From Enterobacter sp. RHBSTW-00175 (GTDB lineage: Bacteria; Pseudomonadota; Gammaproteobacteria; Enterobacterales; Enterobacteriaceae): DNA of 64,000 nucleotides. Location: positions 2,976,001-3,040,000 of the forward strand of contig NZ_CP055930.1 of assembly GCF_013927005.1 (NCBI RefSeq). Direction: 5' to 3'. A program made the translations under genes and the position numbers. Under the pieces are notes generated by a model. The model was not told where the DNA came from. It ran no database searches and worked only from the letters and a program-made list of their open reading frames with translations. Positions 1 to 10,881 of this stretch are shown in pieces. The stretch's first letter is position 1, and each line of letters begins with the position of its first letter.

Positions 1-1
1 T

Positions 2-1159
2 CAGGGGCACAAAGGCCAGATTAAGCGTGCCTTACAGACGCTGCTTGCCGCGAAAAAGCCGGTTGTCTATGTGGGTGGCGGTGCGGTCAACTCTGCCTGT
101 GAAGAGCAGCTCCGCGCGTTGATTGAAAAATTAAATCTCCCGGTGGCCTCTTCATTGATGGGGCTGGGGGCATTTCCTGCTACGCACCGTCAGGCGCTCG
201 GCATGTTGGGTATGCATGGTACGTATGAAGCAAACATGACAATGCATAATTCCGATGTCATCTTCGCCGTTGGCGTGCGATTTGACGACCGTACGACGAA
301 TAACCTGGCAAAATATTGCCCCAATGCGACCGTGCTGCACATCGACATTGACCCAACATCTATCTCTAAAACGGTTCCGGCAGATGTGCCGATTGTGGGT
401 GATGCGCGTCAGGTTCTGGAACAAATGCTGGAACTGCTGGCACAAGAAACGGCTACGCAACCCCTGGATGACATCCGCGACTGGTGGCAGCAAATTGAGC
501 AGTGGCGTGCGCGTCAGTGCCTGAAGTACGACACACGCAGTGAGAACATTAAGCCGCAGGCGGTTATCGAAACGATTTGGCGACTGACGAAAGGCGAGGC
601 GTATGTCACCTCCGATGTCGGTCAACACCAGATGTTTGCTGCGCTTTATTACCCGTTCGACAAACCGCGCCACTGGATAAACTCAGGCGGTTTGGGGACG
701 ATGGGCTTTGGCCTGCCCGCCGCGCTGGGGGTGAAACTGGCGCTGCCAAATGAAACCGTCATTTGCGTGACGGGCGATGGCAGTATCCAGATGAACATTC
801 AGGAGCTCTCCACCGCCCTGCAATATGAGCTTCCTGTCCTGGTGCTGAACCTTAACAACGGTTATCTCGGCATGGTGAAACAGTGGCAGGATATGATCTA
901 TTCCGGCCGTCACTCTCAGTCGTACATGACCTCGCTGCCAGACTTTGTTCGCCTGGCCGAGGCTTACGGCCATGTTGGAATGCGTGTGTCCGATCCGGCT
1001 GAGCTGGAAACGAAACTCGGCGAAGCGCTTGAGCACGTGAAAAACAACCGCCTTGTTTTTGTGGATGTCGTTGTGGACGGTGCAGAGCACGTTTACCCGA
1101 TGCACATTCGCGGTGGCGGTATGGATGAAATGTGGTTAAGCAAAACGGAGAGAACCTGA
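2..1159 (+). CDS. ilvI: Acetolactate synthase III large subunit, 3' part
   Basis: Catalytic ThDP-dependent subunit of acetohydroxyacid synthase III, which condenses pyruvate with pyruvate or 2-ketobutyrate in the first common step of isoleucine, valine and leucine synthesis. The open frame runs into the left window edge, so roughly 190 N-terminal residues of the usual ~574 are missing; the first ATG-like codon near base 71 is internal. The ThDP/Mg motif is visible as GDGS (773-784) followed by the NN pair (854-859), after a [12 protein letters not shown] loop. The gene stops one base before the start of ilvH, as expected for the ilvIH operon. Its promoter and Lrp sites lie outside the window. 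Identity is very secure. Confidence 0.97.
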   Translation, partial: QGHKGQIKRALQTLLAAKKPVVYVGGGAVNSACEEQLRALIEKLNLPVASSLMGLGAFPATHRQALGMLGMHGTYEANMTMHNSDVIFAVGVRFDDRTTNNLAKYCPNATVLHIDIDPTSISKTVPADVPIVGDARQVLEQMLELLAQETATQPLDDIRDWWQQIEQWRARQCLKYDTRSENIKPQAVIETIWRLTKGEAYVTSDVGQHQMFAALYYPFDKPRHWINSGGLGTMGFGLPAALGVKLALPNETVICVTGDGSIQMNIQELSTALQYELPVLVLNLNNGYLGMVKQWQDMIYSGRHSQSYMTSLPDFVRLAEAYGHVGMRVSDPAELETKLGEALEHVKNNRLVFVDVVVDGAEHVYPMHIRGGGMDEMWLSKTERT

Positions 1160-1160
1160 T

Positions 1161-1652
1161 ATGCGCCGGATATTATCTGTATTACTGGAAAACGAGTCGG
1201 GCGCATTGTCTCGCGTCATTGGGCTGTTTGCGCAGCGCGGCTATAACATTGAAAGTCTCACCGTTGCGCCAACCGACGATCCAACGCTTTCACGTATGAC
1301 TATCCAGACCGTTGGCGATGCCAAAGTCCTGGAGCAGATCGAAAAGCAACTGCATAAGCTGGTTGATGTGCTGCGAGTGAGCGAGTTGGGGCAAGGGGCC
1401 TATGTTGAACGTGAAGTTATGCTGGTGAAAATTCAGGCTAGCGGTTACGGCCGCGAAGAGGTCAAACGCAATACAGACATCTTCCGTGGGCAAATTATTG
1501 ATGTAACACCTTCTATATATACGGTTCAGCTTGCAGGAACGAGCGATAAACTGGATGCTTTCCTGGCGTCCGTTCGCGATGTAGCAAAAATTGTTGAGGT
1601 AGCGCGCTCAGGCGTCGTGGGGCTTTCCCGCGGCGACAAAATCATGCGTTAG
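1161..1652 (+). CDS. ilvH: Acetolactate synthase III small (regulatory) subunit
   Basis: Regulatory subunit that activates IlvI and confers valine feedback inhibition. It is 163 residues, the standard length. It begins [14 protein letters not shown], the start of an N-terminal ACT domain (about residues 1-75) that binds valine at the dimer interface, and the C-terminal half matches the ALS small-subunit domain. The ATG lies one base after the ilvI stop, implying translational coupling within the ilvIH operon. A strong intrinsic terminator follows 25 bp after the stop. Nothing in the sequence suggests loss of valine sensitivity, but that was not tested. Confidence 0.98.
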   Translation: MRRILSVLLENESGALSRVIGLFAQRGYNIESLTVAPTDDPTLSRMTIQTVGDAKVLEQIEKQLHKLVDVLRVSELGQGAYVEREVMLVKIQASGYGREEVKRNTDIFRGQIIDVTPSIYTVQLAGTSDKLDAFLASVRDVAKIVEVARSGVVGLSRGDKIMR

Positions 1653-1677
1653 TTGTCAAAAAGGTTCGCCTCTTTCT

Positions 1678-1706
1678 GCCCGGTCACCAAAGCCGGGCTT
1701 TTTTTT
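1678..1706 (+). terminator. Rho-independent terminator after ilvH
   Basis: Perfect 6-bp GC stem GCCCGG/CCGGGC (1678-1683 with 1693-1698), 9-nt loop, then eight T residues. It separates ilvIH from cra, which lies 125 bp further on. Confidence 0.9.
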
Positions 1707-1831
1707 GCGTAATCGACCGCCAACGCAGATAAAAGCGGTTGCCGCGAGGGCTATTCTGCGTTTAGATGTTAAAAGATTTAACCATAACCTTGACAGGGCC
1801 ATGGACTCTTTTCTTTTTTTAAGGGGCAATT

Positions 1832-2836
1832 GTGAAACTGGATGAAATCGCCCGGCTCGCCGGCGTGTCACGAACTACGGCGAGCTATGTGATTAACGGT
1901 AAAGCAAAGCAGTACCGTGTCAGCGATAAGACCGTTGAAAAAGTTATGGCGGTGGTTCGTGAACATAACTACCATCCGAATGCTGTCGCAGCCGGCCTAC
2001 GCGCCGGGCGCACCCGCTCCATTGGCCTGGTGATCCCAGACCTGGAAAACACCAGCTATACCCGTATCGCCAACTACCTTGAACGCCAGGCGCGTCAGCG
2101 TGGTTATCAGTTGTTGATTGCCTGCTCGGAAGATCAGCCAGATAACGAGATGCGTTGCATTGAACACCTTCTGCAACGGCAGGTAGATGCGATCATCGTC
2201 TCAACTTCTTTACCACCAGAGCATCCATTCTATCAGCGCTGGGCAAATGATCCGTTCCCCATCGTCGCGCTTGACCGTGCGCTTGACCGGGAACACTTCA
2301 CCAGTGTGGTGGGTGCTGATCAGGACGATGCTGAAATGCTGGCTGCTGAGCTACGCACCTTTCCGGCCGACACTGTGCTGTACCTGGGTGCCTTACCTGA
2401 GCTTTCAGTGAGCTTCCTGCGTGAGCAGGGGTTCCGCACAGCCTGGAAAGATGACCCTCGCGAGGTGCATTACCTCTATGCCAACAGCTATGAGCGCGAA
2501 GCAGCAGCCCAGTTATTCGAAAAATGGCTCGAAACGCACCCGATGCCACAAGCGCTGTTCACCACCTCGTTTGCGCTGTTGCAGGGTGTGATGGACGTGA
2601 CCTTGCGTCGTGACGGAAAGCTGCCTTCTGATCTGGCCATTGCGACTTTTGGTGACAACGAGCTTCTCGACTTCCTTCAGTGTCCTGTTCTTGCTGTGGC
2701 TCAGCGCCACCGTGATGTGGCAGAGCGCGTACTTGAGATAGTCCTGGCAAGCCTTGATGAGCCACGTAAGCCGAAACCAGGTCTGTCCCGAATCAAACGT
2801 AATCTCTATCGTCGTGGAATTCTGAGTCGTCACTAA
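1832..2836 (+). CDS. cra: Catabolite repressor/activator Cra (FruR)
   Basis: LacI/GalR-family regulator that represses glycolytic genes and activates gluconeogenic ones, and is released from DNA by fructose 1-phosphate or fructose 1,6-bisphosphate. It is 334 residues, the E. coli length. The N-terminal helix-turn-helix is clear ([19 protein letters not shown], about residues 5-23), followed by a hinge and a periplasmic-binding-protein-like effector domain. The start is GTG, preceded by AAGGGGCAATT as ribosome site; it gives the conserved N terminus [12 protein letters not shown] terminator hairpin follows the stop. Its cell-wide targets include central carbon genes such as those found elsewhere in this window (the pdh and acnB loci). 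Confidence 0.98.
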   Translation: MKLDEIARLAGVSRTTASYVINGKAKQYRVSDKTVEKVMAVVREHNYHPNAVAAGLRAGRTRSIGLVIPDLENTSYTRIANYLERQARQRGYQLLIACSEDQPDNEMRCIEHLLQRQVDAIIVSTSLPPEHPFYQRWANDPFPIVALDRALDREHFTSVVGADQDDAEMLAAELRTFPADTVLYLGALPELSVSFLREQGFRTAWKDDPREVHYLYANSYEREAAAQLFEKWLETHPMPQALFTTSFALLQGVMDVTLRRDGKLPSDLAIATFGDNELLDFLQCPVLAVAQRHRDVAERVLEIVLASLDEPRKPKPGLSRIKRNLYRRGILSRH

Positions 2837-2846
2837 TGAATTAGCC

Positions 2847-2871
2847 GGGCCGTGAAAACGGCCCCGTTTTT
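2847..2871 (+). terminator. Rho-independent terminator after cra
   Basis: Perfect 7-bp stem GGGCCGT/ACGGCCC (2847-2853 with 2858-2864) closed by a GAAA tetraloop and followed by CG and five T residues. Confidence 0.9.
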
Positions 2872-3356
2872 GACAAATTAATGAGAAGAATAATTCCCGG
2901 ATAAAATTTAGGATAATTCCTTAGGAATCATAGCCTGCTATTTTTCTTAATTCATTTTGGCTTTTAAATTGCCTTTAAAAGAACATTTCCAGGCTTTTTA
3001 AATGCTGGCTTTGTATTATTTTGTTACAAAGGCCATTCGGGCGATGAATTATCAGACGTTTTTCCAGCCTGCACACCAGCCCGTAAGCCTGCCTGCACGC
3101 CCGCATGACACCTTGTTGAATCTGGCGCTGTTATCCCCTGAGAATATGTCTTAAAATGCTGCCCGCGTCGCAAACTGACACTTTATATTTCCCTGCGATG
3201 ATATTGAGTGATTTTTAACGCTAGTGTGCATATTCGGTTTTTTTCTTACAAATATTCATAACGTTAATTTTGCCTCGCCAGTTGTTCAGTTATTAATCAG
3301 GTCGGGATATATCTGCAAATCGAGGGCTTTCGGGCCAATATAGCGATAGTCCTGGC
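2872..3356. other. AT-rich intergenic region between cra and mraZ
   Basis: About 485 bp with no long reading frame. It is visibly A/T-rich with T-runs and small inverted repeats (for example ATTCC-TTA-GGAAT near 2915-2930), interrupted near 3060-3150 by a more GC-rich patch that holds a possible 36-codon ORF (listed separately). A spacer of similar size is found here in E. coli. No RNA gene was recognised. Confidence 0.6.
3044..3154 (+). CDS. Possible 36-residue small protein upstream of mraZ
   Basis: ATG-initiated frame encoding a 36-residue peptide, starting MNYQTFFQPA and ending LLSPENMS before TAA. It sits in a GC-richer island within an AT-rich spacer, and codons such as CTG, GCG and CTG in its second half look like normal coding use. 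An AAAGG (3028-3032) lies 11 nt before the ATG and a TATTAT box lies at 3014-3019; both are weak signals. There is no signal peptide or membrane segment. I do not recognise the peptide, and a frame this short can arise by chance. Conservation in other genera would decide. Confidence 0.22.
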   Translation: MNYQTFFQPAHQPVSLPARPHDTLLNLALLSPENMS

Positions 3357-3386
3357 TTGACAAGCTTTTCCCTCGCTCCGTAAACT
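3357..3386 (+). promoter_or_regulatory. mraZ/dcw cluster promoter (Pmra)
   Basis: Consensus -35 TTGACA (3357-3362), 18-bp spacer, -10 TAAACT (3381-3386). Position and sequence match the E. coli Pmra promoter that drives the start of the division and cell wall cluster. Transcription would begin inside or just before the MraZ repeats. Confidence 0.85.
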
Positions 3387-3394
3387 CCTTTAGG

Positions 3395-3419
3395 TGGGAA
3401 TTTGTGGGTTAAAGTGGTG
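3395..3419 (+). promoter_or_regulatory. MraZ operator repeats
   Basis: Three direct repeats at exact 10-bp spacing just downstream of the -10 box: TGGGA (3395-3399), TGGGT (3405-3409) and TGGTG (3415-3419). E. coli MraZ is known to bind TGGGN repeats separated by 5 nt. The third repeat here departs from TGGGN, and its bases run into the GAGG ribosome site of mraZ (3419-3422). Confidence 0.75.
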
Positions 3420-3427
3420 AGGCTGGC

Positions 3428-3886
3428 ATGTTCCGTGGAGCAACGTTAGTCAATCTCGACAGCAAAGGGCGTTTATCGGTTCCAACACGATACCGCGACC
3501 AGCTGATTGAGAACGCTTCAGGTCAAATGGTTTGCACCATTGACATCAACCACCCCTGCCTGCTGCTTTACCCCTTGCCTGAATGGGAAATTATTGAGCA
3601 AAAGCTGTCGCGACTGTCGAGCATGAACCCGCAGGAACGCCGCGTGCAGCGGCTGTTATTGGGACATGCCAGTGAGTGTCAGATGGATAACGCGGGGCGA
3701 TTACTGATTGCGCCTGTGTTGCGGCAACATGCCGGTCTGACAAAAGAAGTGATGCTGGTCGGCCAGTTCAACAAGTTTGAACTGTGGGATGAAACGACCT
3801 GGTATCAACAGGTCAAGGAAGATATCGACGCTGAGCAATCTGATTCCGCAACATTGTCGGAACGATTGCAGGACTTGTCTCTATAA
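3428..3886 (+). CDS. mraZ: Transcriptional regulator MraZ
   Basis: DNA-binding protein of the AbrB-like swapped-hairpin (SpoVT/AbrB) fold that represses its own dcw operon. It has 152 residues, the E. coli length, with two MraZ domains, each carrying the signature region (residues about 5-50 and 80-125). It starts [19 protein letters not shown], with GAGG five bases before the ATG. It is the first gene of the cluster and lies 2 bp ahead of rsmH. Direct repeats upstream are the expected operator. Identity is secure. Confidence 0.98.
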   Translation: MFRGATLVNLDSKGRLSVPTRYRDQLIENASGQMVCTIDINHPCLLLYPLPEWEIIEQKLSRLSSMNPQERRVQRLLLGHASECQMDNAGRLLIAPVLRQHAGLTKEVMLVGQFNKFELWDETTWYQQVKEDIDAEQSDSATLSERLQDLSL

Positions 3887-3888
3887 AT

Positions 3889-4830
3889 ATGATGGAAAAT
3901 TATAAACATACAACGGTGTTGCTGGATGAGGCCGTTAATGGCCTGAACATTCGTCCGGACGGCATCTACATTGATGGCACTTTTGGTCGCGGTGGTCACT
4001 CGCGTTTGATCCTCTCCCAACTTGGAGCGGAAGGACGCCTGCTGGCAATCGATCGCGATCCACAGGCGATTGCCGTTGCGCAGGCCATAGATGACCCGCG
4101 CTTTTCCATCGTGCATGGACCTTTCTCTGCGCTTGCTGATTACGTGGCCGAGCGCGGACTGACGGGCAAGATCGACGGAATTCTTCTCGATCTTGGCGTT
4201 TCATCACCTCAACTTGACGACGCAGAGCGTGGCTTCTCCTTTATGCGTGATGGCCCGCTGGACATGCGCATGGACCCGACTCGCGGTCAATCTGCAGCTG
4301 AATGGCTACAAACTGCTGACGAAGCGGATATCGCCTGGGTGATAAAAACCTTCGGCGAAGAGCGTTTTGGCAAGCGTATTGCGCGCGCCATTGTTGAGCG
4401 TAACCGTATTGAACCTATGACCCGCACCAAAGAGCTGGCTGAAGTCATCGCCGCAGCCACTCCGGTGAAGGACAAACACAAACATCCCGCGACCCGTACC
4501 TTCCAGGCGGTTCGTATCTGGGTAAACAGTGAACTGGAGGAAATAGAGCTGGCGCTAAAAAGCTCGCTCGACGTGCTGGCCCCGGGTGGGCGGTTATCCA
4601 TCATCAGCTTCCATTCGCTGGAAGATCGCATTGTGAAGCGCTTTATGCGTGAGCAAAGCCGCGGTCCACAAGTTCCAGCGGGCCTGCCGATGACGGAAGA
4701 GCAACTCAGGAAACTGGGTGGCCGTCAGTTGCGAGCATTAGGCAAGTTGATGCCGGGCGAAGAAGAGGTGGCAGAGAATCCACGTGCCCGTAGTTCAGTG
4801 CTGCGTGTTGCAGAAAGGACGAACGCATGA
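3889..4830 (+). CDS. rsmH: 16S rRNA (cytosine1402-N4)-methyltransferase
   Basis: SAM-dependent methyltransferase (formerly MraW) that modifies N4 of C1402 in the 16S rRNA P site, in the cytoplasm. It is 313 residues, as in E. coli. The SAM-binding glycine loop is [10 protein letters not shown] near residues 29-38, and the [10 protein letters not shown] motif follows. Two adjacent ATG codons begin the frame (MMENYKHTT), and the first is used here as in E. coli. Its last codons overlap ftsL by 4 nt (ATGA), typical of coupling in this cluster. Confidence 0.98.
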   Translation: MMENYKHTTVLLDEAVNGLNIRPDGIYIDGTFGRGGHSRLILSQLGAEGRLLAIDRDPQAIAVAQAIDDPRFSIVHGPFSALADYVAERGLTGKIDGILLDLGVSSPQLDDAERGFSFMRDGPLDMRMDPTRGQSAAEWLQTADEADIAWVIKTFGEERFGKRIARAIVERNRIEPMTRTKELAEVIAAATPVKDKHKHPATRTFQAVRIWVNSELEEIELALKSSLDVLAPGGRLSIISFHSLEDRIVKRFMREQSRGPQVPAGLPMTEEQLRKLGGRQLRALGKLMPGEEEVAENPRARSSVLRVAERTNA

Positions 4831-5192
4831 TCAGCAGAGTGGCAGAGACCCTAAGCAAAGTTAAGGGATCGTTAGGAAGCAACGAGCGCCATGCCTTGCC
4901 TGGCGTGATCGGCGACGATCTTTTGCGGTTTGGGAAGCTGCCACTCTGCTTGTTCATTTGCATCATTGTGACGGCTGTAACGGTGGTTACAACGGCCCAC
5001 CATACCCGTTTATTAACGGCGCAACGCGAGCAGATGGTACTGGAACGCGATGCGCTGGATATTGAATGGCGAAATCTGATCCTTGAAGAAAACGCGCTCG
5101 GCGATCACAGCCGGGTTGAACGGATCGCAACGGAAAAGCTGCAATTGCAGCATGTTGATCCTTCTCAGGAAAATATCGTAGTACAAAAATAA
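4827..5192 (+). CDS. ftsL: Cell division protein FtsL
   Basis: Bitopic inner-membrane protein that forms the FtsQLB complex with FtsQ and FtsB and relays the activation signal to FtsWI. It has 121 residues: a short cytoplasmic tail, one membrane segment (about residues 38-57, [20 protein letters not shown]), then a periplasmic leucine-zipper-like coiled coil. It overlaps rsmH by 4 nt and lies 15 bp before ftsI. Length and order match E. coli exactly. Confidence 0.97.
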   Translation: MISRVAETLSKVKGSLGSNERHALPGVIGDDLLRFGKLPLCLFICIIVTAVTVVTTAHHTRLLTAQREQMVLERDALDIEWRNLILEENALGDHSRVERIATEKLQLQHVDPSQENIVVQK

Positions 5193-5207
5193 GGGAAAAC
5201 GCGACGC

Positions 5208-6974
5208 ATGAGAGTAGCGGCAAAAACGCAAAAACCAAAACGTCAGGAAGAGCAGGCCAACTTTATCAGTTGGCGTTTTGCGTTGCTGTGCGGCTGCATT
5301 TTACTGGCGCTGACTTTCCTGCTGGGGCGTGTAGCATGGCTACAAATCGTCGCGCCTGACATGCTGGTGCGCCAGGGGGATATGCGTTCCCTACGCGTAC
5401 AGGAAGTCTCGACTTCTCGCGGGATGATTACCGATCGCTCCGGCCGTCCGCTGGCGGTGAGCGTGCCGGTTAAGGCAATCTGGGCGGATCCTAAAGAGCT
5501 TCATGACGCGGGCGGAATCACGCTCGATAACCGGTGGAAAGCGCTTTCAGATGCGCTGAAAATGCCGCTGGACCAGCTAGCGTCACGTGTTAACGCAAAC
5601 CCGAAAGGACGCTTTATCTATCTGGCGCGTCAGGTGAACCCTGATATGGCCGACTACATCAGAAAACTGAAGCTTCCGGGGATACATCTGCGTGAGGAAT
5701 CACGTCGTTATTATCCTTCCGGCGAAGTAACCGCTCACCTCATCGGCTTCACCAACGTCGATAGCCAGGGGATCGAGGGCGTAGAAAAAAGCTTTGATAA
5801 ATGGCTCACCGGTCAGCCAGGCGAGCGTATTGTGCGTAAAGACCGCTACGGCCGCGTTATTGAAGACATCTCTTCAACCGACAGCCAGGCGGCGCACAAC
5901 CTTGCGCTGAGTATTGATGAGCGTTTGCAGGCGCTGGTTTATCGCGAACTGAATAACGCCGTGGCCTTTAACAAAGCAGAGTCAGGAAGCGCCGTGCTGG
6001 TGGATGTGAGCACGGGCGAAGTCCTGGCAATGGCGAATAGCCCGTCCTATAACCCGAACAACTTTACTGGCACCGCGAAAGATGCGATGCGTAACCGGGC
6101 GATCACTGACGTGTTCGAGCCAGGTTCAACAGTCAAACCCATGGTAGTGATGACTGCGCTCCAGCGCGGCATCGTGAATGAAAGTACGGTTCTGAATACG
6201 ATCCCTTACCGAATTAACGGTCACGAAATCAAAGACGTGGCGCGTTACAGCGAATTGACCCTGACCGGGGTTTTGCAGAAGTCGAGTAACGTCGGTGTTT
6301 CAAAACTGGCGTTAGCGATGCCGTCCTCAGCGTTAGTAGAGACTTACTCACGTTTTGGGCTAGGAAAGGCGACCAATTTGGGGTTGGTCGGAGAACGCAG
6401 TGGCTTATATCCTCAAAAACAACGGTGGTCTGACATAGAGAGGGCCACCTTCTCTTTCGGCTACGGGCTAATGGTAACCCCGTTACAATTAGCGCGAGTC
6501 TACGCAACAATTGGCAGCTATGGCGTTTATCGTCCGCTGTCGATTACCAAAGTTGATCCACCGGTTCCGGGTGAGCGTATCTTCCCCGAACCTATCGTTC
6601 GTACCGTTGTTCACATGATGGAAAGCGTGGCACTGCCTGGTGGCGGTGGCGTGAAGGCGGCGATCAAAGGCTATCGCATCGCCATTAAAACCGGTACGGC
6701 GAAAAAAGTAGGGCCAGATGGCCGTTATATCAACAAATACATTGCCTATACCGCAGGCGTAGCGCCTGCAAGCAATCCGCGTTTTGCGCTGGTGGTCGTC
6801 ATTAACGATCCACAGGCGGGTAAATACTACGGCGGCGCCGTCTCCGCGCCTGTGTTCGGGGCTATCATGGGCGGCGTGTTACGTACCATGAACATTGAAC
6901 CGGATGCGCTGGCGACGGGCGAAAAAAGTGAATTTGTAATTAATCAAGGCGAGGGTACAGGTGGCAGATCGTAA
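5208..6974 (+). CDS. ftsI: Septal peptidoglycan transpeptidase PBP3
   Basis: Monofunctional class B penicillin-binding protein that crosslinks septal peptidoglycan with FtsW; target of aztreonam and cephalexin. It has 588 residues. It contains an N-terminal membrane anchor (about 25-45), a PBP dimer domain, and a transpeptidase domain with active-site STVK (Ser307), SSN (359-361) and KTGT near 494. All three motifs are intact. The 3' end overlaps murE by 14 nt. The C-terminal tail resembles the segment processed by Prc in E. coli; cleavage was not examined. Confidence 0.98.
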   Translation: MRVAAKTQKPKRQEEQANFISWRFALLCGCILLALTFLLGRVAWLQIVAPDMLVRQGDMRSLRVQEVSTSRGMITDRSGRPLAVSVPVKAIWADPKELHDAGGITLDNRWKALSDALKMPLDQLASRVNANPKGRFIYLARQVNPDMADYIRKLKLPGIHLREESRRYYPSGEVTAHLIGFTNVDSQGIEGVEKSFDKWLTGQPGERIVRKDRYGRVIEDISSTDSQAAHNLALSIDERLQALVYRELNNAVAFNKAESGSAVLVDVSTGEVLAMANSPSYNPNNFTGTAKDAMRNRAITDVFEPGSTVKPMVVMTALQRGIVNESTVLNTIPYRINGHEIKDVARYSELTLTGVLQKSSNVGVSKLALAMPSSALVETYSRFGLGKATNLGLVGERSGLYPQKQRWSDIERATFSFGYGLMVTPLQLARVYATIGSYGVYRPLSITKVDPPVPGERIFPEPIVRTVVHMMESVALPGGGGVKAAIKGYRIAIKTGTAKKVGPDGRYINKYIAYTAGVAPASNPRFALVVVINDPQAGKYYGGAVSAPVFGAIMGGVLRTMNIEPDALATGEKSEFVINQGEGTGGRS

Positions 6975-8448
6975 TTTGCGCGACCTTCTCGCTCCGTGGG
7001 TGCCAAATGCACCGGAGCGAGCACTGCGGGAGATGGTACTGGACAGCCGTATGGCTGCTTCTGGCGATCTTTTTGTAGCGGTGGTCGGTCATCAGGCGGA
7101 CGGGCGTCGATATATCCCGCAGGCGATTGCGCAAGGTGTAGCTGCCATTATTGCTGAGGCAAAAGATGAAGCAACCGACGGTGAAATCCGTGAAATGCAT
7201 GGTGTGCCGGTCATCTATCTCAGCCAGTTAAGCGAACGCCTTTCCGCACTGGCAGGGCGTTTCTATCATGAACCTTCTGACCAGTTACGCCTGATTGGCG
7301 TGACCGGTACTAACGGTAAAACCACGACCACGCAGTTAATGGCGCAGTGGGCGCAACTGCTGGGTGAAACCGGTGCGGTGATGGGTACCGTGGGCAATGG
7401 CCTGCTGGGCAAAGTGAACCCAACGGAAAATACCACCGGTTCTGCAGTAGACGTGCAGCATGTGCTGGCGGGTCTGGCAGGGCAGGGCGCAACGTTTGCC
7501 GCAATGGAAGTCTCCTCACACGGGCTGGTACAGCACCGCGTGGCGGCACTGAAATTTGCCGCTTCCGTGTTTACCAATCTGAGCCGCGATCACCTCGACT
7601 ATCACGGGGATATGGAGCATTACGAAGCGGCAAAATGGCTGCTTTACTCCACGCATCACTGTGGGCAGGCGATCATCAACGCCGATGACGAAGTGGGCCG
7701 CCGCTGGCTGGCTAAGCTGCCGGATGCGGTTGCGGTATCCATGGAAGATCATATCAACCCTAACTGTCACGGCCGCTGGCTGAAGGCGGTTGAGGTGAAC
7801 TATCACGACAGCGGGGCTACCATTCGCTTTACCTCTTCATGGGGTGACGGTGAGATTGAAAGCCGCCTGATGGGGGCATTTAACGTCAGCAATTTGTTGC
7901 TGGCACTGGCAACGTTACTGGCGCTGGGCTATCCGCTGGCAGAGCTGGTGAACACTGCTGAACGTCTGCAACCGGTTTGCGGCCGCATGGAAGTGTTCAG
8001 TGCGCCAGGTAAACCGACCGTGGTCGTGGATTATGCTCATACGCCGGATGCGCTGGAAAAAGCGCTGGAAGCGGCCCGTCTGCACTGTGCCGGTAAACTC
8101 TGGTGCGTCTTTGGCTGTGGCGGCGATCGTGACAAAGGCAAACGCCCGCTGATGGGTGCCATTGCTGAACAGTTCGCGGATATTCCGGTTGTGACCGATG
8201 ACAACCCGCGTACTGAAGAGCCGCGCGCCATCATCAATGACATTCTGGCCGGAATGCTGGACGCAGGTCGTGCACGTGTTGTTGAAGGTCGTGCCGAAGC
8301 GGTGACGAATACGATTATGCAGGCCCACGAGAACGACGTAGTCCTGCTGGCCGGTAAAGGCCATGAAGATTATCAGATTGTCGGGGCTCGTCGTCTGGAT
8401 TATTCAGACCGTGTGACCGCAGCACGTCTGCTGGGAGTGGTGGCATGA
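6961..8448 (+). CDS. murE: UDP-MurNAc-tripeptide ligase (meso-DAP adding)
   Basis: Mur ligase that adds meso-diaminopimelate to UDP-MurNAc-L-Ala-D-Glu using ATP. It has 495 residues. It shows the P-loop GTNGKTT (116-122), the carbamylated-lysine region, and DNPR (414-417), the motif that selects DAP over lysine, as expected for a Gram-negative wall. The start is GTG at 6961, inside the end of ftsI; this yields the conserved [10 protein letters not shown]. It overlaps murF by 4 nt. Confidence 0.98.
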   Translation: MADRNLRDLLAPWVPNAPERALREMVLDSRMAASGDLFVAVVGHQADGRRYIPQAIAQGVAAIIAEAKDEATDGEIREMHGVPVIYLSQLSERLSALAGRFYHEPSDQLRLIGVTGTNGKTTTTQLMAQWAQLLGETGAVMGTVGNGLLGKVNPTENTTGSAVDVQHVLAGLAGQGATFAAMEVSSHGLVQHRVAALKFAASVFTNLSRDHLDYHGDMEHYEAAKWLLYSTHHCGQAIINADDEVGRRWLAKLPDAVAVSMEDHINPNCHGRWLKAVEVNYHDSGATIRFTSSWGDGEIESRLMGAFNVSNLLLALATLLALGYPLAELVNTAERLQPVCGRMEVFSAPGKPTVVVDYAHTPDALEKALEAARLHCAGKLWCVFGCGGDRDKGKRPLMGAIAEQFADIPVVTDDNPRTEEPRAIINDILAGMLDAGRARVVEGRAEAVTNTIMQAHENDVVLLAGKGHEDYQIVGARRLDYSDRVTAARLLGVVA

Positions 8449-9803
8449 TTAGCATAACGCTAAGCCAGGCCGCTCAGGTCTTACAAGGGACGCTGCATGG
8501 TCAGGATCTGACCATTGATGCCGTGACAACGGATACCCGCAAGGTAACTTCCGGCTGCCTGTTCGTCGCGCTGAAGGGCGAACGTTTTGACGCGCACGAC
8601 TTTGCCGAACAGGCAAAAGAGAGTGGGGCCGGCGCGCTGCTGGTGAGCCGCAAACTGGATACCGATCTGCCGCAGATTGTGGTGAGTGATACGCGTCTGG
8701 CATTTGGCGAGCTGGCGGCATGGGTTCGTCAGCAGGTCCCGGCTCGCATTGTGGCGCTGACGGGATCCTCTGGCAAAACGTCAGTAAAAGAGATGACGGC
8801 TGCCATTTTGGGCCAGTGCGGTAATACGCTTTATACGGCAGGCAATCTAAATAATGACATTGGCGTACCGATGACATTACTGCGCCTGACCAAGGAGCAT
8901 AAATTTGCCGTTATCGAGTTAGGGGCAAACCACCAGGGCGAAATCGCCTGGACCGTGAGTTTGACTCGCCCGGAAGCGGCGCTGGTCAATAACCTGGCGG
9001 CTGCACACCTGGAAGGCTTTGGCTCTCTGGAAGGCGTCGCGAAAGCGAAAGGCGAGATCTACACCGGTCTGCCGGCTGATGGCATTGCCATTATGAATGC
9101 AGATAACAATGACTGGCTGAACTGGCAGAGCATTATTGGTTCACGTAAAACCTGGCGCTTCTCACCGAATGCGGCCAACAGTGATTTTACCGCAACCAAT
9201 ATCCATGTGACCTCGCATGGTACGGAGTTCACACTCAATACCCCTATGGGCGGCATTGATGTGCTGCTGCCGCTGCCAGGTCGCCATAACATCGCTAATG
9301 CGCTTGCCGCTGCCGCGTTGTCTACGGCGGTGGGTGCAACTCACGAAGCGATTAAAACCGGGCTGGCGAATCTGAAAGCCGTGCCGGGGCGTCTGTTCCC
9401 TGTCCAGTTGGCTGAGAACAAACTGCTGCTGGACGACTCGTACAACGCGAACGTGGGTTCGATGACCGCAGCGGTCCAGGTGTTGTCAGAGATGCCGGGC
9501 TATCGTGTGCTGGTTGTTGGCGATATGGCTGAGCTGGGTGATGAAAGTGAAGCCTGCCACATTCAGGTGGGTGAAGCGGCGAAAGCGGCAGGCATTGACT
9601 GCGTGTTGAGCGCAGGAAAACTCAGCCAGGCGATTAGCCATGCCAGCGGCGTGGGCGAACATTTTGCCGATAAAGCGCCACTGATTGAACGTCTTAAATC
9701 GTTGATTGCAGAAAAACAAATTGTGACAGTGCTTGTGAAAGGTTCACGTAGTGCCGCCATGGAAGAGGTTGTGCACGCATTACAGGAGAACGGAACATGT
9801 TAG
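8445..9803 (+). CDS. murF: UDP-MurNAc-pentapeptide synthetase (D-Ala-D-Ala adding)
   Basis: Final cytoplasmic Mur ligase: joins D-Ala-D-Ala (made by DdlB, encoded in the same cluster) to the tripeptide. It has 452 residues. The ATP loop is GSSGKTSVK near residue 107, and the central-domain motif [11 protein letters not shown] is present. It overlaps murE by 4 nt and mraY by 7 nt, so its translation is tightly linked to both. Confidence 0.98.
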   Translation: MISITLSQAAQVLQGTLHGQDLTIDAVTTDTRKVTSGCLFVALKGERFDAHDFAEQAKESGAGALLVSRKLDTDLPQIVVSDTRLAFGELAAWVRQQVPARIVALTGSSGKTSVKEMTAAILGQCGNTLYTAGNLNNDIGVPMTLLRLTKEHKFAVIELGANHQGEIAWTVSLTRPEAALVNNLAAAHLEGFGSLEGVAKAKGEIYTGLPADGIAIMNADNNDWLNWQSIIGSRKTWRFSPNAANSDFTATNIHVTSHGTEFTLNTPMGGIDVLLPLPGRHNIANALAAAALSTAVGATHEAIKTGLANLKAVPGRLFPVQLAENKLLLDDSYNANVGSMTAAVQVLSEMPGYRVLVVGDMAELGDESEACHIQVGEAAKAAGIDCVLSAGKLSQAISHASGVGEHFADKAPLIERLKSLIAEKQIVTVLVKGSRSAAMEEVVHALQENGTC

Positions 9804-10879
9804 TTTGGCTGGCCGAACATTTGGTCAAATATTACTCAGGCTTTAACGTCTTTTCCTATCTGACGTTTCGCGCCATTGTCAGCCTGCTGACCGCGCTGTT
9901 CATCTCATTGTGGATGGGCCCGCGCATGATTGCCCGTTTACAAAAACTCTCTTTCGGCCAGGTCGTACGTAACGATGGTCCGGAGTCGCACTTTAGCAAG
10001 CGTGGCACCCCAACCATGGGCGGGATTATGATCCTGACCGCCATTGTGGTTTCGGTATTGCTGTGGGCGTACCCGTCTAACCCGTATGTGTGGTGTGTTC
10101 TGACCGTGCTGGTAGGGTACGGGATCATCGGCTTTGTTGATGACTACCGCAAAGTGGTACGTAAAGACACTAAAGGCCTGATCGCCCGCTGGAAGTACTT
10201 CTGGATGTCAGTGATTGCGCTGGGCGTGGCCTTTGCGCTGTACCTTGCAGGAAAAGACACGCCAGCCACTGAGCTGGTTGTTCCGTTCTTTAAAGACGTG
10301 ATGCCACAACTGGGCCTGTTCTACATCCTGCTGGCGTATTTCGTGATTGTTGGCACCGGTAACGCCGTTAACCTGACCGATGGCCTGGACGGCCTGGCGA
10401 TTATGCCAACCGTCTTCGTGGCTGCCGGTTTTGCGCTGGTGGCGTGGGCGACCGGTAACATGAATTTTGCTAACTACCTGCACATTCCTTATCTGCGTCA
10501 TGCGGGTGAGCTGGTGATCGTCTGTACGGCGATTGTCGGAGCGGGTCTGGGCTTCTTGTGGTTTAACACCTACCCGGCTCAGGTCTTTATGGGTGATGTC
10601 GGTTCTCTGGCGCTTGGCGGTGCTCTGGGCATTATTGCCGTGCTGCTGCGTCAGGAGTTCTTGCTGGTTATCATGGGCGGTGTGTTTGTGGTTGAAACCC
10701 TGTCGGTGATTTTGCAGGTCGGTTCGTTCAAGCTGCGTGGTCAACGCATCTTCCGTATGGCGCCGATCCACCACCACTATGAACTGAAAGGCTGGCCAGA
10801 GCCGCGCGTCATTGTGCGCTTCTGGATTATTTCGCTGATGCTGGTGCTGATTGGCCTGGCAACGCTGAAGGTACGTTAA
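9797..10879 (+). CDS. mraY: Phospho-MurNAc-pentapeptide transferase (lipid I synthase)
   Basis: Polytopic inner-membrane enzyme that transfers phospho-MurNAc-pentapeptide to undecaprenyl phosphate, making lipid I. It has 360 residues and about ten membrane segments. Conserved catalytic features are present: the FVDDYRK aspartate pair, [10 protein letters not shown], and the histidine-rich [10 protein letters not shown] loop near residue 322. It overlaps the end of murF by 7 nt and sits 2 bp before murD. Confidence 0.98.
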   Translation: MLVWLAEHLVKYYSGFNVFSYLTFRAIVSLLTALFISLWMGPRMIARLQKLSFGQVVRNDGPESHFSKRGTPTMGGIMILTAIVVSVLLWAYPSNPYVWCVLTVLVGYGIIGFVDDYRKVVRKDTKGLIARWKYFWMSVIALGVAFALYLAGKDTPATELVVPFFKDVMPQLGLFYILLAYFVIVGTGNAVNLTDGLDGLAIMPTVFVAAGFALVAWATGNMNFANYLHIPYLRHAGELVIVCTAIVGAGLGFLWFNTYPAQVFMGDVGSLALGGALGIIAVLLRQEFLLVIMGGVFVVETLSVILQVGSFKLRGQRIFRMAPIHHHYELKGWPEPRVIVRFWIISLMLVLIGLATLKVR

Positions 10880-10881
10880 TC

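Noticed and set aside
1788..1820. TTGACA (1790-1795) as a cra promoter
   Set aside because: No acceptable -10 hexamer at 16-19 bp spacing; the region is a T-run, so the promoter was not called.
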